Below the pieces are notes generated by a model. That model searched no databases, had not been told where the DNA came from, and saw only the letters and a program-made list of their open reading frames with translations. Of a DNA stretch of 64,000 bases, positions 14,101-25,953 are shown piece after piece; position 1 is the stretch's first letter; the number at the start of each line of letters is the position of its first letter. This DNA is from Viscum album (lineage: Eukaryota; Streptophyta; Magnoliopsida; Santalales; Viscaceae): NCBI GenBank assembly GCA_963277665.1, contig OY728123.1, positions 629,236,915-629,300,914 of the forward strand, written 5' to 3'. Both the position numbers and the translations under genes were made by a program.

Positions 14101-16360
14101 TATTATCTTGAAATTAGAGTTGTTTCCTCTTATTTAATAGGGTTCACAACTGGGTTCATAATAGTTATAGTCTATTGGTTACAATATGTGAGTATATTTC
14201 CTCTAATCAACTAAAATTTAGTTTAATTTAATTGAATTGTTTTTTTCTTAAAAAATAGAAATATTTTCTATAATAAAGTAAATCTCTGCATAATCATGTG
14301 GTGAGTGAGTTTTACACACATCCACATTTTTTCCCTTCTCTATGTAACTATATCTCTAAGTAGGTGGAAACAAAATATTTGGTGGAGATCCATTCTCTTG
14401 ATTATATCTCTAATGATAAGAATGAAAAACTTTCTCTATAAAATATGTATGGATTATGTTGAAAACATAATATTAATTTATATTATGTTAATTAACATAA
14501 ATATAAATCTATAAAACATTTGTGGAATTTTTATTTACAAAATTAATTAAATTTAGTCCTAAAATTAGAATAGGATTCACTTCTACATAAAAGAAATTGA
14601 GGCTCATCACTCTACAATTACCCATAATTGGGGATGTAATAATCCTTCTACATTTTCACCATTTTTTAGAATCACTTGGTTCTATAGACACACAGAACAT
14701 CAATTTCCTTTATTATTATTATTTTATAGGGATAAGAATATTTTTTCTAAATAATGATTCTGTGTGATTCCCCTTTAACTTTTATATAGAATAATCTCAT
14801 TGGAGGGGTTGATTTATGAATCATTGAAGGATCAGACCATGGGTTTACTTAATATAGAGGTTCCTCCAAACTTGAGATAATATGAATATATTTAGTAGAG
14901 TTTCTCACCAATCATAGTTTTCATTTATGTTTTGATGGTATCTTGGGTATTGTTGGGGGTAAAAATGCCCTCGGGCCTTTGGCATGGGGATACAATGTGT
15001 TGTTATTGTTATTATTGGACAACACGTGGCCTTGAATGATCATATTTTTCATAATTAGGATATACCATATTTATTCATGGGTATTATTTGGAAATACCTA
15101 CCTTAATACAAATATAATTATTAAAAAAATGGAACCATCATATAATTACTTCTATTTTCATGTTCTTGGAAACCTAATTCCATACATTGGAAATTGTTCT
15201 TTCCCTTTGACCATATCACTTTTTCATTGTAGGAATGATTGTTATTTTTCCATTTTTCCAATAGGTATACTTGAATCTCAAATTTTCAAGCTAACATTAA
15301 ATAGTGACATTTTAAACTACCTTACATGTATAACATTTTAGGATTTTTATCATTGTGAATTTTAATTCCCCAAACTCACAACACACATTGACACATACAC
15401 AGGGAGGAGTATCTTTAATGATCTAGTGTAGAACCATAAGTATTTATTAAAAATATTATTATATCCATTAACATAACATGATATACTTTGGTCACCAAGA
15501 AATTAGATGGTAATCCAGGTTAAAAATAACACACAATTTTTCTATTTCTTTAAGATCATTATCATACCCCTAATAATTTAGAAATTTTTCTTTGAGATAA
15601 TATTATTTTAACTAAGTAGTGTTCAAAATATTTGGTATGCAATCTTATTTACGAATTTCATTATTGACAAACTATTATGAAACAATAATAGAAAACATGA
15701 CTGATATTTTACATTTGGAAAATTCATTCCTTGGAATTATAGGATATCCAAATCTTTATCAATAGTTCTCTAACCTATTCTGACAATAATCATCACTTTC
15801 CTAATTCATTATTGAGAAATTTTTAATTATTATAAATGTATTCAATAACATCTACGAATTCATGATATGGATGGATAATTAAGGATTGTCATTAACTCAA
15901 CTCATCCATTGATTAAGATGAGGCACTACTGAATGACAGTGGGGTCATGTTGTAATAGAAATTAGCTTTATTAGTTCCTCCTAGCAGTATGTAAATGTTT
16001 AGATGATTACAACATGGGGAGGACCATCGTGTCATGGGTAATCACTATCAAAAAGATAAAAAATAACTCATATATAATTTATAGTAAATTCATGGTTGTG
16101 AGTTTCTTTATGTTTAGCTTGTGGATAACATTTTCATTGGAGGAATATTTTTTTCATAGGAATGACCACTTCAGTTGGTTTCATGAGAATGACCTCAAGA
16201 GAAAATTTTTTCTTTGTCACTTTTTTAAGGGAAAACCACTATTCTTCTATTAATTTCTTCCATAGGGAGGACATTCATTATAAAAACTCTTGGGATAAAA
16301 ATAATATTTTTTCTTTTTTATTTATTGGAAATGGTAGTATATTATTATTGATTCAATTTT
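11191..16360. other. Unassigned AT-rich DNA
   Basis: No convincing coding segment was found. Open frames here (for example 13443-13703 and 15036-15341) are short, hydrophobic because of AT richness, and lack recognisable motifs. A C+G-richer patch at 14940-15040 begins TGTTGGGGGTAAAA, which would suit an LTR start, but I found no partner end. It is probably decayed retrotransposon DNA by context. Confidence 0.5.
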
Positions 16361-16369
16361 ATAAAATAT

Positions 16370-16690
16370 ATAGTAACTCTTCTATTAATGTCACAGGGAG
16401 GACCTTTATGATTACAAGATCACATATCACCTTGAGGAGAACCATGATATCTATTATTTATAGTGTCACTGAAGGTCCTTTGATACATGAGCTCTATAGA
16501 AGACCTTCAAAGTTTACTTCTTATTCATAACAATGGAGAGGGAATCGATGTTACTAGATTATTGGTAGATACCATGGATAGTGGATCTATGGTTAAAATT
16601 TATATTTTTATGGGGAGGGAAAATTTAATAATTTCTATTACTAGGATCTATGGAGTTGCTTTATTTTTTTAATGTGAAGAGGATCTACAT
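16370..16690 (+). pseudogene. Protease remnant of a Tat-like Ty3/gypsy element, cut off by element A
   Basis: The frame starting at 16487 reads SSIEDLQSLLLIHNNGEG then IDVTRLLVDTMDSGSM. This parallels the gag-protease junction of Tat-lineage elements, where an S-x-EDL-x-x-L-x-L-PHND segment precedes the retropepsin core DVTRxLVDTGSS. The active-site segment here is LVDTMDSGS, so the catalytic D-T-G is disrupted by an insertion or change after DT. The upstream frame (from 16162) holds INVTGRTF-like text that could be the gag tail. The segment ends at the TGGAT target duplication of element A (16724), so A landed in or just after this gene. The continuation should lie right of 37714 but is not recognisable. 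Assigned from motif resemblance only. Confidence 0.5.
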
Positions 16691-16723
16691 AGTTAGTATT
16701 TCCTTTAATTATAGGTAAAGGGT

Positions 16724-16728
16724 TGGAT
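16724..16728. repeat. Target-site duplication of element A, left copy
   Basis: TGGAT directly precedes the TGTAACGAC start of the 5' LTR of A. The same TGGAT follows the GTCGCTATT end of the 3' LTR at 37710-37714. A perfect 5-bp duplication is what Ty3/gypsy integration leaves. Confidence 0.85.
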
Positions 16729-17126
16729 TGTAACGACACAAAATCTTTAAATGATAATTATTTGATAAATAAATGTGTGTTATATTATATTATATTGCAA
16801 AATTATTTTGCACATGGAGGACATAGAGAAACTGGAAAAATATTAATTCATTAATAAATATCATTACATTATTCTGCTGTGAAACCAGTGAAAATGATGA
16901 ACATTAAAATTCAACCAAAAATAAAATTATAAAAGTTTAAATGGGAAAATATGGATCACCCCATTCTATTAGAATCATCTTCCTCTTGTACAACACTATA
17001 GAAATGAAAAAAATATTAATAAACCAATCAAAATCATAAAAAATTAAAACGTATAACCTTAAGAGGAATTGTAGTGAATATTGACTAAAATAACTATGTG
17101 GTATAGATAAGAGGTAATGTGACTTT

Positions 17127-17227
17127 TGGAATAGTAATGTGAATGTAGAAATAGTAACCTGGCCTTAGGGAATAGTAACCTGGCCATTGGGAAGAGTAAA
17201 TTAACCATTGGAATGGTGATTTAACCT
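17127..17227 (+). repeat. 21-22-bp minisatellite in the 5' LTR of A
   Basis: About four to five imperfect copies of GGAATAGTAACCTGGCCATT lie upstream of the TATA box. The same array is present but diverged in the 3' LTR at 24846-24934, so it belonged to the element before insertion. In U3 such arrays can act as enhancers; that role is inferred, not shown. Confidence 0.7.
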
Positions 17228-17922
17228 GAAAATAATAATGTGTGATATAAATAACATTTATCGTGAGTAATATAAGTAAATATAAATAATATAGTGTCGA
17301 GAAATAAATTTCACAATTAAAAAATTCAATGAAAATATAAGCATGTTTTTAATAAACATTATTTTAAAGTATTTCATAAAAAACATAATTTTTATATTAA
17401 AAATTAAAATTACCTATTGTTGAAATTTATTTTGATAAAATAAATATAATTTTTGAAATTAGTGTGTCGAAATTGACCAAGGGTGATTTTATTTTAATTT
17501 TATAAAATACTTCATTTTTTGTGAATAGTAAAAATACAATTTTTTACATATCTCATGTACCTTAAATTACATCATTCATGATGTAATAATGACATAATAA
17601 TTTATAGAAATTTTAGTTCAGTCAAAATATATTCAATTTCATAAATTATACATTAAAATCAAATAGACTTAGTTTCCAAACCTAAAAATCATTTTCCCAA
17701 ACCTAAAGTCAAAAGTGATACCCTAAAATAACAATTTTTCTTATTTTCCACCTTAAATTTTAGTAAATAGATTTAATTCTATTTATAAATGGTTTTAATG
17801 TCCTAAAATCATCATATTATATTGATATTTTATTCATATTTACAAAAAAAACACTATTATAAGTTTTACCTTTGGTATAAAATTTTATTCAATTTTTTAT
17901 TCTAAAAATACTGCTCTCCTCA

Positions 17923-17934
17923 TGTATATATAAC
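17923..17934 (+). promoter_or_regulatory. TATA box of the 5' LTR of A
   Basis: TGTATATATAAC is followed by CTCCTCTTACTCCCC, a pyrimidine-rich patch typical of plant core promoters. The 3' LTR has GTATAAATTA with CCCCTCCCCCTCCCC at the same place (25630). Transcription would start about 30 bp downstream, marking U3/R. Confidence 0.6.
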
Positions 17935-19680
17935 TCCTCTTACTCCCCTTGGAGAACCACTCCTCTCATACTTTCCAAATAAAATTTTATTCCCAAATCC
18001 TCCCTTTAAATCACTGTATAATACCTAGGGACATTCTAGAGTAAACACGCTCCAAACAACATGGTAGTTTTAGTGTTATACAAGAGAAGTTACACCGAGG
18101 AAAAGGTAAGTTTATATCAACTCTTCTCTATTTTTCTTTTTATCTTTCTTTTTTTATGAATTACATTAAATAAAATCATATTAAATTAATTAGGAATTTT
18201 TTTAACATAATATTAATGATTTAAAACTATTGGAAGTATCATATTTATGACATATATAAACTTAAATCTTCTCTTTCCTGCTCATTCGACAATGTCCTGT
18301 CATCGGTCTGCTAGTCGTCAATGACATTGGAAATCATTTTATTATAACAAACCATATGGTTGGTTATTATAAATTATTTGTGATATATAAATATATAAAT
18401 TTAATTATTTTAATTTTCTATAATTAATTCTACTAATGTACAAAATACATTGAACAAAATAGTGAAATAGAAGAAAAATTGGAAAGTATTAAAGAAAACA
18501 TGATATCAAAATGCCTTCCCTTTAACCAAGAAAGTAAATAAATATAATAAAGTGACTATAATTAATAAATAATAGTATAAATTAAATAATTCACTTCTGA
18601 ATAAATTTTTTAATAAATTTATGTTTATTGTTCAGAAGGTGTAAATGTGATGAAATAAAGTGGGATTTTAGTGAAGGGGATTCTCAAACCCAACTACTTT
18701 TCCTTGGGTTATATCCCTTTTACAACATATTATATCTGTATATTCCTTTAATATTCCTCAAATATATTTTAACTATTATTCCATTTTCTTCTTAGGGATA
18801 TACATTTTTTTGCCTTGATTTTAAGGAAAATGCAATGATTTTCCAAAAAACTTTTCTTTCCAAAACAAATCTTTAACTCCTCGTATGTTGTTTCTTATAA
18901 AAATAAAAATAATATTTTATTCCAAATTATGATCTCCCTTTTTCATTTGTGAACCCAAAAGTTCATTCATGAATGTATGATTTATGAAATACATTTGAAA
19001 CACATTATATTCCCAAATTTATTTCTTGATTATGATTGTTATCTGTCTAATGTGGTATGGATGATTATATAAATATTATTATGTGATTGGTGGTCCCAGA
19101 ATTATATAGCCCTCCAATTAATTGGGTAATGTGATGTATTTCATGATATAATATGTATTATTCATGAATTTGAAGTTATCTTCAATACAAATAATGAGGT
19201 TATGATTATGGACATATGTTATGCATCAGTAAGATATTATATTTGTTCACAATTATGTGTGTTATTTGACCACTTTGACATGATGTTTCATTTTTATGAA
19301 TATGAAAAATTACATGCCTATATAAAATTTTCACTCATGGTAATGATGACGATACTATTATTATTATATGATGGTTATTATTATTATATGCCATGTTATA
19401 CTGATTCATGTCTCTTATTCGTCCTCTTACTGTGATTTTAGATAATCCCTTTATTTGATGTATATCCTCTAGTGACTATATGTACTAAGGATAATGTAGC
19501 ATACTTTATATTGATAAAGAATAAGGATTTTAATAATGTTAATGTTTTATTGCTTATAAGTGATGTCTGGTCTGACTTTTTTATGATATTAAACCACTCT
19601 ATCCTTGAATGTAAACTATTACGTTGTTTATCTTTAAAATTATGTAATAGTCCTGTAAGAAAAATTAGGTTATCTATTTT

Positions 19681-19692
19681 TCATATTAGAGG
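19681..19692 (+). promoter_or_regulatory. Primer-binding site of element A (initiator-Met tRNA type, decayed)
   Basis: TCATATTAGAGG lies immediately after the 5' LTR. It matches the primer site of element B (TTGGTATTAGAGG) and the known plant site TGGTATCAGAGC with a few changes. The following 40 bases also align with the leader of B (GGTTTAG then an AAAACCATAA segment). Confidence 0.6.
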
Positions 19693-20001
19693 TACGGTTT
19701 AGGTAAATTTCGAATTAGGATTATAAATATTTTTTTAAAACCATAAATATAAGTCTTATTATAGGTGAACAACCTTAAAGCTTTGTTATAGAATAATTCT
19801 AAACAAAGGGATCCAATAATATATGATTTTTTGCTTGATTTTAACATAAAAATAAATTATATATTCATGATATGTCGAATAATGTTTTGTTCATAAATTT
19901 TCCATTTTATAAAATGGTGGGAACCGGTATAAACTAGTCCAACAACCCAAGTGTTGAAAAATAAAACATTTGCCCAAACGATATCCTCAATTCCATGGGA
20001 G

Positions 20002-20960
20002 GTGGAGTTAAAAAAATTATGGCGATGATTAACCAGTTAAATCAGGATATGAATAGTAACCTAAACAATTTGTAATGGTTGCCTATGATAGAGAAGAAAC
20101 AACTGGATATTGAGTCTTTTGTGTGTAATGAGCACCATATTTTAGTGGTACTTATGATCCAATTGTCATGGAACTGTGGGTTAACCCAATAGAGGGTGTC
20201 TTTTATATTCTCCATGGATATGAGAAGGATAAGGTGACTCTAGTTATCTATCATTTTAATGGAGAAGTAAATCAATGGGGGGAGTTCATCAATAACACCA
20301 AGATAAAGGATGAAATGGAATAGATAGAGTGGAAAGACTTTAAAAAATTATTCTCAATAAGTATTTACATTGAACATATTGAAAATTTTATAGAGAGAAT
20401 TATTCAAGATGAGTAAAAAAGGAATATGAATCTATCATAAATTATGAAGAAAAATGCAAAAGTATTTCAATATATTCCTAAGTTTTTTTTATCAAAAATG
20501 ATATAAAAATAGATAGATTATTTAGTGGATTAAAAAACTCATTAAAAAGGCTCTAGATAACTAAGAATTTGGGAGTTATAAATAACTAGTTCAATGTTCC
20601 CTTAAATAATTGATTTATTTTGGAGAATGGTCCCATAGTTATGGAGATATGAAGATAATAATTGATTTTCTTTCTATTGGGTCAAATGAAAAAGGAGGAA
20701 AGAGGATCCAACCACCCACATATCAAAAAAATTGAAAGAAACGCCATGGGAATTTCCTCAAAGGTATAGGGAAACTATTAATTTATGGAAGAGAAGACCA
20801 CCAAGCTCATTAATGTTAAATAGACATGAATAATATGTCCAACATGATAGAAGAAAGGAATTAAACTCCTAATTCACCACCCATGGTTCAATTCTTCAAT
20901 TGTAGGGAGATAGGAAACTATGTATGCTAGTTCACTAAAAAAATATTCCTTATGGGTAAT
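20002..20960 (+). pseudogene. gag pseudogene of element A
   Basis: Capsid/nucleocapsid protein that would package element RNA. The first part reads LNQDMNSNLNNL. From about 20136 the text FSGTYDPIVMELWVNPIEG continues into EKDKVTLVIYHFNGEVNQW and EWKDFKKLFS, which is the conserved capsid core of chromoviral Gag and matches the Gag of B and C. Near 20889-20935 a zinc-knuckle relic reads FNCREIGNYVC: the histidine of CX2CX4HX4C is replaced by N and the first and last cysteines are unclear. Stops and frameshifts occur throughout, so no protein can be made. Confidence 0.7.
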
Positions 20961-21069
20961 CAGTGTTAGAAACCAAAAATTATATGGATAAATGGAAATA
21001 TTATTCGATCATAATTGCTAAAGTGGATCATGAAAAATAATTCGTACAATGTACAGATCCTATTCACTC

Positions 21070-21260
21070 AATAATGGAAAAATATTCATTTGATTCTTGT
21101 TCTATTCATTCCATTATATCCTGGAAGTTTTCTAAAATTGTCAAATCGAATCCTCGATACCTTGAAGTATATATATCAATACAAACACATAGTGGTATTA
21201 TCATTTAATTCTTATCATATTAGATTATGTGGTAATATTATTCCTATTAATCTCAAAATC
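21070..21260 (+). pseudogene. Retropepsin-like protease remnant of element A
   Basis: The frame contains FDSCSIHSIISWKFSKIV, corresponding to the FDSGATHSFIS core of chromovirus proteases. The catalytic Asp (codon 21092-21094) is retained, but the D-S-G turn has become D-S-C. One frameshift separates it from the longer open frame 21090-21275, which carries the following strand (LCGNIIPINLKILPF). It would have processed the Gag-Pol polyprotein. Confidence 0.65.
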
Positions 21261-21529
21261 CTTCCTTTTGTGTAATTCAACACTATAATAGACATATATT
21301 ATCTCCCATTATATAGAGCACACAAAATCTATCATAAAAAGTAAATCACTTTTTATAGTCTAAACCATCCAATGATCCTCTAAAAATTCGAGGATGATCA
21401 TGAATCTCCATGGGAAAATCCATTAATATTTCGGGTGTTGATACCTAGTGAAGAAGCATACCATGTACATTTGGTTGAGACAAAGGAAGGTAACAACCTA
21501 GAGGAACACACCACTATATGAAAATATAT

Positions 21530-22330
21530 AGATGTATTTCCCAGAGAGTTACCCTGAATTCTCCCCAGATACTAAGGTACAGTTCTCAATAGAAATTATA
21601 CCTAGATCCACTCCTATGAACAAATGCTAGGATGGCCCTAGTCAAACTAGAGGATTTAAAGAAAAAGTTGCAGTATCATTTGTGTAAAGGGTTCATACGC
21701 CCTAGGTAATCACCTTTATGTGTACCAATTCTATTTTTAATTAAAAAAAAGATCAATTTGGTTGTGTATCGATTTCCAATAGATTAAAAATATCACGATA
21801 AATAACAAGTATCCTCTAACAAGGATTGATGACTTTTTTGATCAACTATGAGAAGCTCAATACTTATCATAGGTGGTTTTTTGTTTTGGATATCAGCAAC
21901 TAAAGGTGAAGAAGGAATATATATATATATATAAGACAACATTTTGTATAAGCTGTGGGCACTATGAGTTAATAGCTATTCCCTTTGAACTTACTAATTC
22001 CCTTGTAATATTCATGTATTTTATAAATAAATTCTTCAAATACAACCTAGAAAAATTTGTGGTAGTGTTTATCAAAAATATTATCATTTACTCAAAGATC
22101 AAGGAGGAAAATGAAGAATATTTAAGGATTGTTCTGGAGACATTAATTAAGGAGAAAATTTATTCTATGTTTAGGATGTGTGACTTTTTTATGAATAAAT
22201 TAATATTTTTGGTAATTTAATCACAATTGAGGTAATTTCTATGGACCCTTTAAAGAAAAAATAAATTTAAGAATGGAACAGACCCACTAGTGTAATGAAA
22301 TCCATAGTTTTATTAGATTATCATGTTACT
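21530..22330 (+). pseudogene. Reverse transcriptase remnant of element A
   Basis: An upstream DVFPRELP linker is followed by VKLEDLKKKLQ (about 21640), KGFIRP, INNKYPLTRIDD (21800) and DQL-EAQYLS. The palm motif at 22062-22090 reads FVVVFIKNIIIY where active elements have FIDDILIY, so both catalytic aspartates are replaced (K and N). The thumb side continues as EENEEYLRIVLETL. Several stops and shifts are present. A (TA)8 microsatellite at about 21918-21934 has expanded inside the gene. The enzyme is inactive. Confidence 0.75.
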
Positions 22331-22449
22331 ATTAATGTCTTTTGAGAATTTTATCATGATTTTCTATCCTTATAACTAATTTGACACATAAAGGGGTAAA
22401 TTATATATGGATATAATAATGTGGTTAATTATTTAAAGATCTCAAGAAA

Positions 22450-22760
22450 AGGATAATAACAATGCATGTACTCACACCACCAATAAGTGGATAAGTTTTT
22501 TTGTTATACAGCGATGCTTCAAATAAAGGATTGGGTTGTCTATATATGAAAAATGATAAAGTGATATCCTATATCCCATGAAATTTGAAGATCCATGAGA
22601 AGAACTAACTTATGCATGATATTGAGTTAGAAAATGTGATCTTATCCTTTAAGATTTGTAAGATCTAACTCTATGGTGATAATTATTACATATATATTGA
22701 TCATAATATTCTAAAGTGTATATTCACATAGAAAGAGATAAACATGAAGTAAATAAGATT
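22450..22760 (+). pseudogene. RNase H remnant of element A
   Basis: The text LYSDASNKGLGCLYMKNDKVISY is present across the normal position after RT (given here as the first RNase H block, with Asp retained in SDAS). IHEKN, MHDIELENVI and YIYIDHNILKCIFT follow, equivalent to the HEKNYPTHDLEL and YTDHKSLKYIFTQ blocks. The frame is broken by stops. Its role was to degrade the RNA strand during reverse transcription. Confidence 0.7.
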
Positions 22761-22979
22761 TTTATAGATAATAATATAATATGATTGCTCTATTTACTAC
22801 CATCTATGAAAAGAAAACAAGGTATCACATTCCCTTATAAGAAAATACCCTACTACTTTATCTAAGAAACAGATTGAGAAGGAACCTATCATTATGGATA
22901 TATAAAGTATTGATAATTAAATCAATATAGTAGGGAATAAATCCTACCTGTCTCAAATTATTTATCAACCTTCTATCTA

Positions 22980-24400
22980 AGAGAAGTTAAAGGAGGCACA
23001 AAGGGATTATTTGGAGCTTCAAAAGTGGTTGAAAGCAGTTATGGAAGGGAAGATTCATGAATTATATATTGATGATGATGGTTTTATTTAGTTTGGAAAT
23101 AATATTTGTGTGCACTCATATCCTGATATAAAGAAATATGTATTATATAATGTGAATATCACATATTTCTCCACTAATCCTAGAAGTACCATGATGTATT
23201 ATGATATTCATGAGAACTTCTGGGGGGAAAACTTAAAGAATGAGATTGTGGAGTATATATTAATGTGATTAGTATGTTAGAAATTTAAATTAGTGTGATA
23301 GAAGTCCAAAGGGATGATGCAACCATTTCTAATACCCATGTCGAAATAGGATAATGTCACTATGGAATTTTTAACAAGTCTCCCAAAGATATCTAAAGGA
23401 AGAAATGTTATATGTGTTGTGGTGAATTTAATCATAAATACTTCCCACTTAATTACAATTAGGGAAGATTTATCACTTGAACAACATTCTAAGATATATA
23501 TAAAGGAAAGGGTGGGGATTCATGGGGTTCCACTTTCAATCTTCTATGATAACGATCAAAGGTTCACTTATAAATTATGGATAGGAGTTCAACAAGATCT
23601 AAATACTAGATTTAATTTCAGCATGGCCTATTATTCCCAAACTGATGGAAAATCTAAAAAAACTATTCAAACACATTAGGACATGCTAAGATCTTTCTCA
23701 ATGTAATTTAATGGAAGATGGTATCAGTATCTCTTATTATTTGAGACCTCATACTACAATAGCATCTGCTCATGTATTTAGATGGCTCTATATGAACCTC
23801 TGTGTGGGAATAAATTTAGAAATAAAACTTTTTGAGATGAAGTTGTTTAATGAAAGAAACTTGGACCTAATCCTGTGAAAGAAATTATAGAGAAGGTTCA
23901 AGTCATCCAACAATATAAAAAAGTTGATCAGATTAAATATAAGAGATATTATTACAACTATCTAAGGAACTTAGAGTTTAAATTTTGAGACAAATTTTTC
24001 CATAAAATATCACCTTGGAATAAATTATTATAATTTGGAGAGATGGTGATGCTTATCCCAAGGTACATTGATGCATTTGTGATCCTTGATCTCATAGGAG
24101 TTGTGGCCAATTAGATTTTACCACCACCAAGTATGGATTAAGTTCAGGAAATGTTCTAGGTATCTCTCTGGAGGAAGTACATACCTAACCCCTCACTTGT
24201 ACTGAATCCAAAAGTGATAAAATAGGATAATTACCTCTCGTATGAGGAGTAATTTTTTAAATATCATAGACTATAAAGACAAAGTTTTATGAAACTATAC
24301 AACTCACCTTGTCATACTGTCATGGAGGTACCATAATTATAAAGAGGATACATTGGAACTATAGGAAGAAATGAAAATGAAGTACCCACACCTATTCTCA
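22980..24400 (+). pseudogene. Integrase with chromodomain-like tail, remnant of element A
   Basis: The N-terminal region has the EAQRDYLELQKW and MMYYDIHENFW blocks that normally hold the zinc-binding HHCC module, but the CxxC pair is not evident. The core (23362-23679) reads MEFLTSLPKISKGRN, VVVNLIINTSHLI, HGVPLSIFYDNDQRFTYKLW and YYSQTDGKSKKTIQ. The first catalytic Asp (VVDxLT) has become N, the second lies in YDNDQ and is doubtful, and the Glu (QSERTIQ) is K. The C-terminal part keeps NLEFKF, SYEEQFFKIIDYKDKV and EEMKMKYPHLF, the chromodomain region of Tekay-like elements. It ends about 50 bp before the polypurine tract. Confidence 0.75.
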
Positions 24401-24440
24401 ACTGAGAATATGATTTGAAATTTCATGTAAGAAATTTCTA

Positions 24441-24453
24441 AAGGGGGGAATAA
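24441..24453 (+). promoter_or_regulatory. Polypurine tract of element A
   Basis: AAGGGGGGAATAA directly precedes the TGTAACAACC start of the 3' LTR. Element B has nearly the same tract (AAGGGGGGAAGAT), as expected for the plus-strand primer of related elements. Confidence 0.8.
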
Positions 24454-25953
24454 TGTAACAACCCCAACTTTTTAAAGTACAATTTCTTTAAAAATTAATG
24501 TGAGTAATAATATATTATATTATATAGTTGTTATACTCATATAGAACATATATAAATCAATAAAACATTATATAATTAATAAATATCATTACATTAGTCA
24601 TCTATGAAACCAAAGAAAGTTCCAAATGATATAATTGAACAAAAATTATATAATAGAAAATATAAAATGGGAAAATATGGACCACCCCAATCTCCTAGAA
24701 TCATCTCCTGCATGGAAAACACTATAGAAATTAAAAAAAATATTATTAAAAAAATAAACATAATATAAAATGAAAATATATAAACTTGGGAGGAATTGTA
24801 GTGAATATTTAGTGAAATAATTAAGTGGTATTTATAGGAGGTAATGTGAGCATTGGAATAGTAACCGGACTACTGAGAATCGCAACATGACCATTGGGAA
24901 TAGTAACCTAACCATTGAAATAGTAATTTAACCTCAAAATAATAAATTATGATATAAATAAAATTTATCATGAGTAATATAGGTAAATATAAATATTCTA
25001 ATTCTGATAAATAATTACCATGATTAAAAAAAACTTAATGAAAATATAAGCATAATTTTAATAAAATGTATTTTAAAGTATTTCATAAAAATAATAATTA
25101 TTAAATTAAAACATAAAATTAACTCTTTCAGAAACTTATTTGGATAAAATGAATAAAAATTTTTAAATTTTCAAGTTGAAATTTTCCAAGGTTAATTTTG
25201 TGGTAATTTTCTGATATACTTTAATTTTCATGTGAATAGTAAAAATACATTTTTTCACATAACTGATGTATCTTTAATTAAGTATTTCTTGATGTCATAA
25301 TGAAATAAAAAATTATAGAACTTGTGGTTCAACCAAAATTTATTTTATTTTATAAATGAATCATTAAAATAAAACAAAATTAGTTTCCAACCCTAAAAAG
25401 GATTTCCCAAAACCTAAAGTTAAAAGTGATCCCTTAAAATAATAATTTTTTTCTGCACTTTATATTTAAATAAAATAATTTAATTTAAATTATTAATGTT
25501 TTTAAAGTCCTAAAAACATTCAATTATATTTATATATAATTCATATTTTAAAAAAATCACTATAACATGTTTTGCCTTTGATATAATATTTTATTCAATA
25601 TTTTATTCTAAAGATATCCCTCTCATCAAGTATAAATTACCCCTCCCCCTCCCCTTGGAAAACCACTCCTATCACTCTTTACAAAGAATATTTCTTCCAA
25701 AAATATCCCTATAAATAAACTAGTAATACATAGGGACTTTCTATAGTGAAAAATCACAAAAAATCAAGGGAATTTTAGTGTCGTACAATAGAAGTTACAC
25801 CAAGGAAAGAGTTAGTTTCTATAAACTATTCTATATTTTTATTTTTCTCTTTATTTTTTCACAATTATTTTCACAAAAAAATAATGTAAAATTAATTTAG
25901 AAGTATTTTTAAATTATATTAATGATTTTAACCTCCTGTAAGTATCATCTTTA
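24454..25953 (+). repeat. 3' LTR of element A, first part
   Basis: Begins TGTAACAACCCC and aligns with 16729-18250 of the 5' LTR, including the minisatellite (24846-24934), the GTGAATAGTAAAAATAC box (25231) and the TATA box (25630). It stops at GTATCATCTTTA, where element B starts. The remainder resumes after 36266. Confidence 0.85.
25949..25953. repeat. Target-site duplication of element B, left copy
   Basis: CTTTA precedes the TGACAACC end of B; ATTTA follows its other end at 36267-36271. The uninterrupted 5' LTR of A reads ATTTA at this place, so one base has changed on the left. Confidence 0.65.

Larger units (their letters stand above)
16729..19678 (+). repeat. 5' LTR of element A
   Basis: About 2.95 kb. 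It aligns along its whole length with 24454-25953 joined to 36272-37709. Landmarks shared by both copies are GGGAAAATATGGA-CACCCC (16945/24668), a 21-bp minisatellite, the GTGAATAGTAAAAATAC box, a TATA box, GGGGATTCTC-AACC (18677/36706) and TTTGATGTATATCCTC (19453/37483). It starts TGTAACGAC and ends near TATCTATT, just before the primer site. Confidence 0.85.

Noticed and set aside
14951..15040. Possible LTR start TGTTGGGGGTAAAA with a C+G-richer patch
   Set aside because: I found no matching second copy, CA end, primer site or polypurine tract.
19741..19765. ATATAAGTCTTATTATAG resembling 37742-37765, first taken as the end of the A LTRs
   Set aside because: The TGGAT duplication and the GTCGCTATT terminus place the LTR ends at 19678 and 37709. 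The later similarity lies outside them and is short.
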